This document shows positions 36,474 through 38,880 of a stretch of DNA of 38,880 bases, piece by piece. A program made the translations under genes and the position numbers. The DNA is from Synechococcus sp. CS-1332 (GTDB taxonomy: Bacteria; Cyanobacteriota; Cyanobacteriia; PCC-6307; Cyanobiaceae): the NCBI RefSeq assembly GCF_025127995.1, contig NZ_JAHLYP010000028.1, positions 1 through 38,880 on the forward strand, in the 5' to 3' direction. The first letter of the stretch is position 1. Every line of letters starts with the position of its first letter. Below the pieces are notes generated by a model, which saw nothing but the letters and a program-made list of their open reading frames with translations, had not been told where the DNA came from and made no database searches.

Positions 36474-37242
36474 ACAGCTCCAGCACCTGGCGGGTGGAGC
36501 CCAGCACCCGGTCGGCCCCCGCCTGGTGCAGCTGGGCCTCATACCGCTGGCGATCGGCCTGCCGCCCCGGCTCGTGCAAGTGGGGGGGCGCCACCGCCAG
36601 GGCCTCGAAACGCTGGCCCGGCACCCTGGCGCGGGCCTGGCGCACCGTTTCCACATCGGCCACCGTGTCGCCGAGGTAGGCCACGGGCGGGGCGCCGGCG
36701 CCCAGGGGCACCCCCGCCAGGCGGGCCGCCAGGGCCAGCAGGCCGGTGGGATCGGGCTTGTCGGGGGCCTGGCCCATGGCGATCAGGGGCGGCGCCACCA
36801 GGCCCAGCCGCTGCTCCAGCACGAAGCGGGCGGACGGGGGCTCGGCGCCACTGACGAAGCCCCAGGCGATCCCCCGGTCGCTGAGGGCAGCGAAGAACGG
36901 CCCATCCACCAGCAGGGGCTCGCTGCCGATGAAGCCGCGCCAGAGCCCGGGATCCCCCTCCGGATCGCCACCGAAGTAGTTGCCGCTGAACGCCGCCACC
37001 AGCTCCCCCCAGGCGGGCAGGGGGGCCATGCCGCGGCGGCGCAGCAGCTCCATCGAGGCCTGCCAGTCGTTGTTCCAACGGCCTTCGCCCTTGAGGGCGT
37101 CGATGGCGGCAGGCTCGGGGGCCCAGCCGCTGAACTGCCGCACGGTTTCGACGATGGCGCGCCGGTAGCTGCCGCCCACATCCCTGATCACGCCGTCGAT
37201 GTCGAAGAGGAGGACGGCGCGGGGGACGGCGGGGGCGGCCAG
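36445..37242 (-). CDS. HAD-superfamily phosphatase-like protein (TIGR01548-type), no canonical start codon
   Basis: A HAD phosphohydrolase-like protein. The catalytic motif is VLLFDIDGVIRDVGG, with nucleophile and acid in DIDG; motif 3 is KPDPTG and motif 4 is YLGDTVADVETV. It resembles the TIGR01548 cyanobacterial HAD subfamily. The first in-frame GTG or ATG on this strand falls inside the motif (GTG in DGV at 37191), which would delete the nucleophile. Upstream, no ATG, GTG or TTG exists in this frame before a TAA at 37272. A CTG at 37242 (LAAPAVPRAVLLFDIDG) would restore the full motif, so I give that as the tentative start. A missing base is the alternative. Confidence 0.8.
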   Translation of the reverse strand: MAAPAVPRAVLLFDIDGVIRDVGGSYRRAIVETVRQFSGWAPEPAAIDALKGEGRWNNDWQASMELLRRRGMAPLPAWGELVAAFSGNYFGGDPEGDPGLWRGFIGSEPLLVDGPFFAALSDRGIAWGFVSGAEPPSARFVLEQRLGLVAPPLIAMGQAPDKPDPTGLLALAARLAGVPLGAGAPPVAYLGDTVADVETVRQARARVPGQRFEALAVAPPHLHEPGRQADRQRYEAQLHQAGADRVLGSTRQVLELFSAPSPPAP

Positions 37243-37284
37243 GGGGGTTGCTGCGAATCGGCTGGTAAGTTAATCGTTTGCTAG

Positions 37285-37773
<489 letters not shown>

Positions 37774-37782
37774 GTCCCGTGT

Positions 37783-37809
37783 GCCCTGGGCGGTTCAGCC
37801 GCCTTGGGC
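37783..37809. terminator. Possible bidirectional hairpin between the PSRP-3 and transaldolase genes
   Basis: An inverted repeat with an 11-base imperfect stem (two mismatches) and a 5-base TTCAG loop sits between the convergent stops, overlapping the last codons of the transaldolase gene. There is no run of Ts on either side, so the intrinsic-terminator call is weak. Confidence 0.4.
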
Positions 37810-38457
37810 CTCCCGTTCGAACTGTTCAGCGGCCGCGGCCGTGTCCGGGCTCGCGAACAGCGCTTCGGCAATGGCCGGACTGATCGTGTGGTGGGCCAGG
37901 CCGGCAGCGGCCAGGCGGGCCAGATCCCCCGGCTGGCGCAGGCTGGCCACCAGCAGGCGGGTGCTGGAGCCCACCCCGTCAAGAGCGCGCTGCATGGCGA
38001 TCAGCTCCCCATGGCCATCGCGGCCGAGATCGCCGATGCGGCCCAGGTAGGCGGCGATGCCATCGGCCCCGAGGGCGGCGGCCACCAGCACCTGGGCCAC
38101 CTCGTAGCAGGCGGTGAACGTCACGGGCACCCCTTCGGCGATCAGCTGCCGCGCCACCTCGGCCCCACCCCGGGTGATCGGCACTTTCACGAACACCCGC
38201 TGGGGATCGAGGGCCGCCAGGGCCCGGCCGGTGGCCAGCTGCTGTTCCCCATCAGCGCCCCAGGTCTGCAGATGCAGCTCGCGGCAGCCCAGGGCAGCAG
38301 CGCGCTGAGCCAGCCGCCCCAGGTGATCGATGCTGCAGGGCTGGCCGGCCCGCCGCAGCAGGGTCGGGTTGGTGGTGACGCCCTGGAACAGGCCGCTGGG
38401 CAGCCAGCGCTCCCACTCCAGGGGATCGGCGCAATCGAGCAGCAGACGCAAGGCCAT
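37795..38457 (-). CDS. Transaldolase-family protein (small, TalC/fructose-6-phosphate-aldolase type)
   Basis: A 220-residue TIM barrel of the short transaldolase/FSA class. Key landmarks are LLDCAD at the first strand, GVTTNPTLLRRAG, and Schiff-base Lys91 in VFVKVPITRGG, then ISPAIAEAL. Short transaldolases transfer dihydroxyacetone units in the pentose phosphate pathway, or cleave fructose-6-phosphate; which of these applies is not visible. ATG at 38457 matches where the homology begins. It lies 5 bases after the stop of the partial gene at the right edge. Confidence 0.9.
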   Translation of the reverse strand: MALRLLLDCADPLEWERWLPSGLFQGVTTNPTLLRRAGQPCSIDHLGRLAQRAAALGCRELHLQTWGADGEQQLATGRALAALDPQRVFVKVPITRGGAEVARQLIAEGVPVTFTACYEVAQVLVAAALGADGIAAYLGRIGDLGRDGHGELIAMQRALDGVGSSTRLLVASLRQPGDLARLAAAGLAHHTISPAIAEALFASPDTAAAAEQFEREAQGG

Positions 38458-38462
38458 GGGGG

Positions 38463-38880
38463 TCAGGGGGTAGTGGGAGCCGGGGACAGGGCCCACTGCC
38501 GGTCAAGGGCCTCCAGCAGGGCCGGGCAGGCGCCGAGGGCCTGTAGAGGGCGGTGGGGTTTGGCCGGTGCCGGTTGGGCCGCTGCAGGCTTTTCCTCCGT
38601 TGGATCGGCAGCAGGCAGATCCGCCGCGATCAGGGCCGCCAGGGGATCCGTGACGGCTGCGGCTTTCAGTCGGCCTGGATCCTGCCGGCCCTGGCGCAGG
38701 GCGACGAACAGCTCGCGGCGGCGGCGCAACTCCAGGGGAAGGGAGGCCGGCTGGCTGCAGAGGCGCTCCACCTCGGCAAGGGCGGCCCGAAGCCCGGGGG
38801 AGGTGGGCGCCGCCTGCGGCGGGGGCTGGGTTCGGGGCCAGACCAGGGCCAGCCAGCCCGCACCGGCGGCGGCCAGGGCC
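38463..38880 (-). CDS. Membrane-anchored hypothetical protein (partial, N-terminus beyond window)
   Basis: 139 codons are open to the right edge with no stop. From the edge inward: a hydrophobic stretch WLALVW that could be the end of a membrane anchor, a Pro-rich linker (TQPPPQAAPTSP), an Arg-rich helix (LRRRRELFVALRQGR), then an Ala/Pro-rich region and LEALDRQWALSPAP at the end. I do not recognise a family. The stop is 5 bases before the transaldolase start, so the two are likely on one transcript. Confidence 0.65.
   Translation of the reverse strand, partial: ALAAAGAGWLALVWPRTQPPPQAAPTSPGLRAALAEVERLCSQPASLPLELRRRRELFVALRQGRQDPGRLKAAAVTDPLAALIAADLPAADPTEEKPAAAQPAPAKPHRPLQALGACPALLEALDRQWALSPAPTTP

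Overview
The window is a gene-dense stretch (no gap between genes exceeds about 140 bases) of a very GC-rich bacterial chromosome that I read as an alpha-cyanobacterium of the Synechococcus/Cyanobium type. The reasons are NdhB of the photosynthetic NDH-1 complex, Vipp1/IM30, the cyanobacterial and plastid ribosomal protein PSRP-3/Ycf65, a protochlorophyllide-reductase-like SDR, and several cyanobacteria-typical genes (DUF2232, TIGR00303-type CobT, DciA/DUF721, a TIGR01548-type HAD protein). A complete Kdp potassium pump points to a freshwater or brackish rather than open-ocean lineage; this is inference. No rRNA, tRNA, CRISPR array, insertion sequence or prophage gene was seen.

Layout. Positions 1-4634 hold a minus-strand operon of topA, a small lipoprotein, a DUF2232 membrane protein and cobT (cut by the left edge), joined by overlaps or a 4-base gap. 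Positions 4756-7074 carry ndhB and an ABC ATPase on the plus strand. Positions 7088-11511 carry a minus-strand run: vipp1, thioredoxin, a class I aminotransferase, biotin-protein ligase and an M23 peptidase. Then come dciA, a WbuC-type cupin and a divergently read secreted methionine-rich protein. Positions 14042-15775 hold a glutaminase with animal-like domain order at its N-terminus and a TerB-like tail; its base composition is clearly lower in GC than its neighbours. It is divergent from an operon of POR-like SDR, alpha/beta hydrolase and cupin.

Positions 17985-19944 form a small redox/detoxification module: GST and a PNPOx-fold protein read leftward, a TetR regulator reads rightward, and the shared spacer carries two AGAC-N6-GTCT operator-like palindromes. 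Directly downstream, positions 20057-27464 hold the kdp operon: kdpA, kdpB, a two-helix kdpF/kdpG-like gene, kdpC, a kdpD reduced to its cytoplasmic sensor half, a separate membrane histidine kinase, and a NarL/LuxR-type response regulator instead of an OmpR-type KdpE. The pump genes provide ATP-driven potassium uptake and the last three genes look like a split and rewired version of KdpD-KdpE. This is the most interesting system in the window.

The remainder has a membrane protein, a methyltransferase broken by a one-base frameshift, alanine dehydrogenase, an operon of a CNNM-like membrane protein, a DUF697-type GTPase, nadD and nadE, then pepP, a HAD phosphatase-like gene lacking a normal start codon, the PSRP-3 gene, a small transaldolase and a truncated membrane-anchored hypothetical at the right edge.
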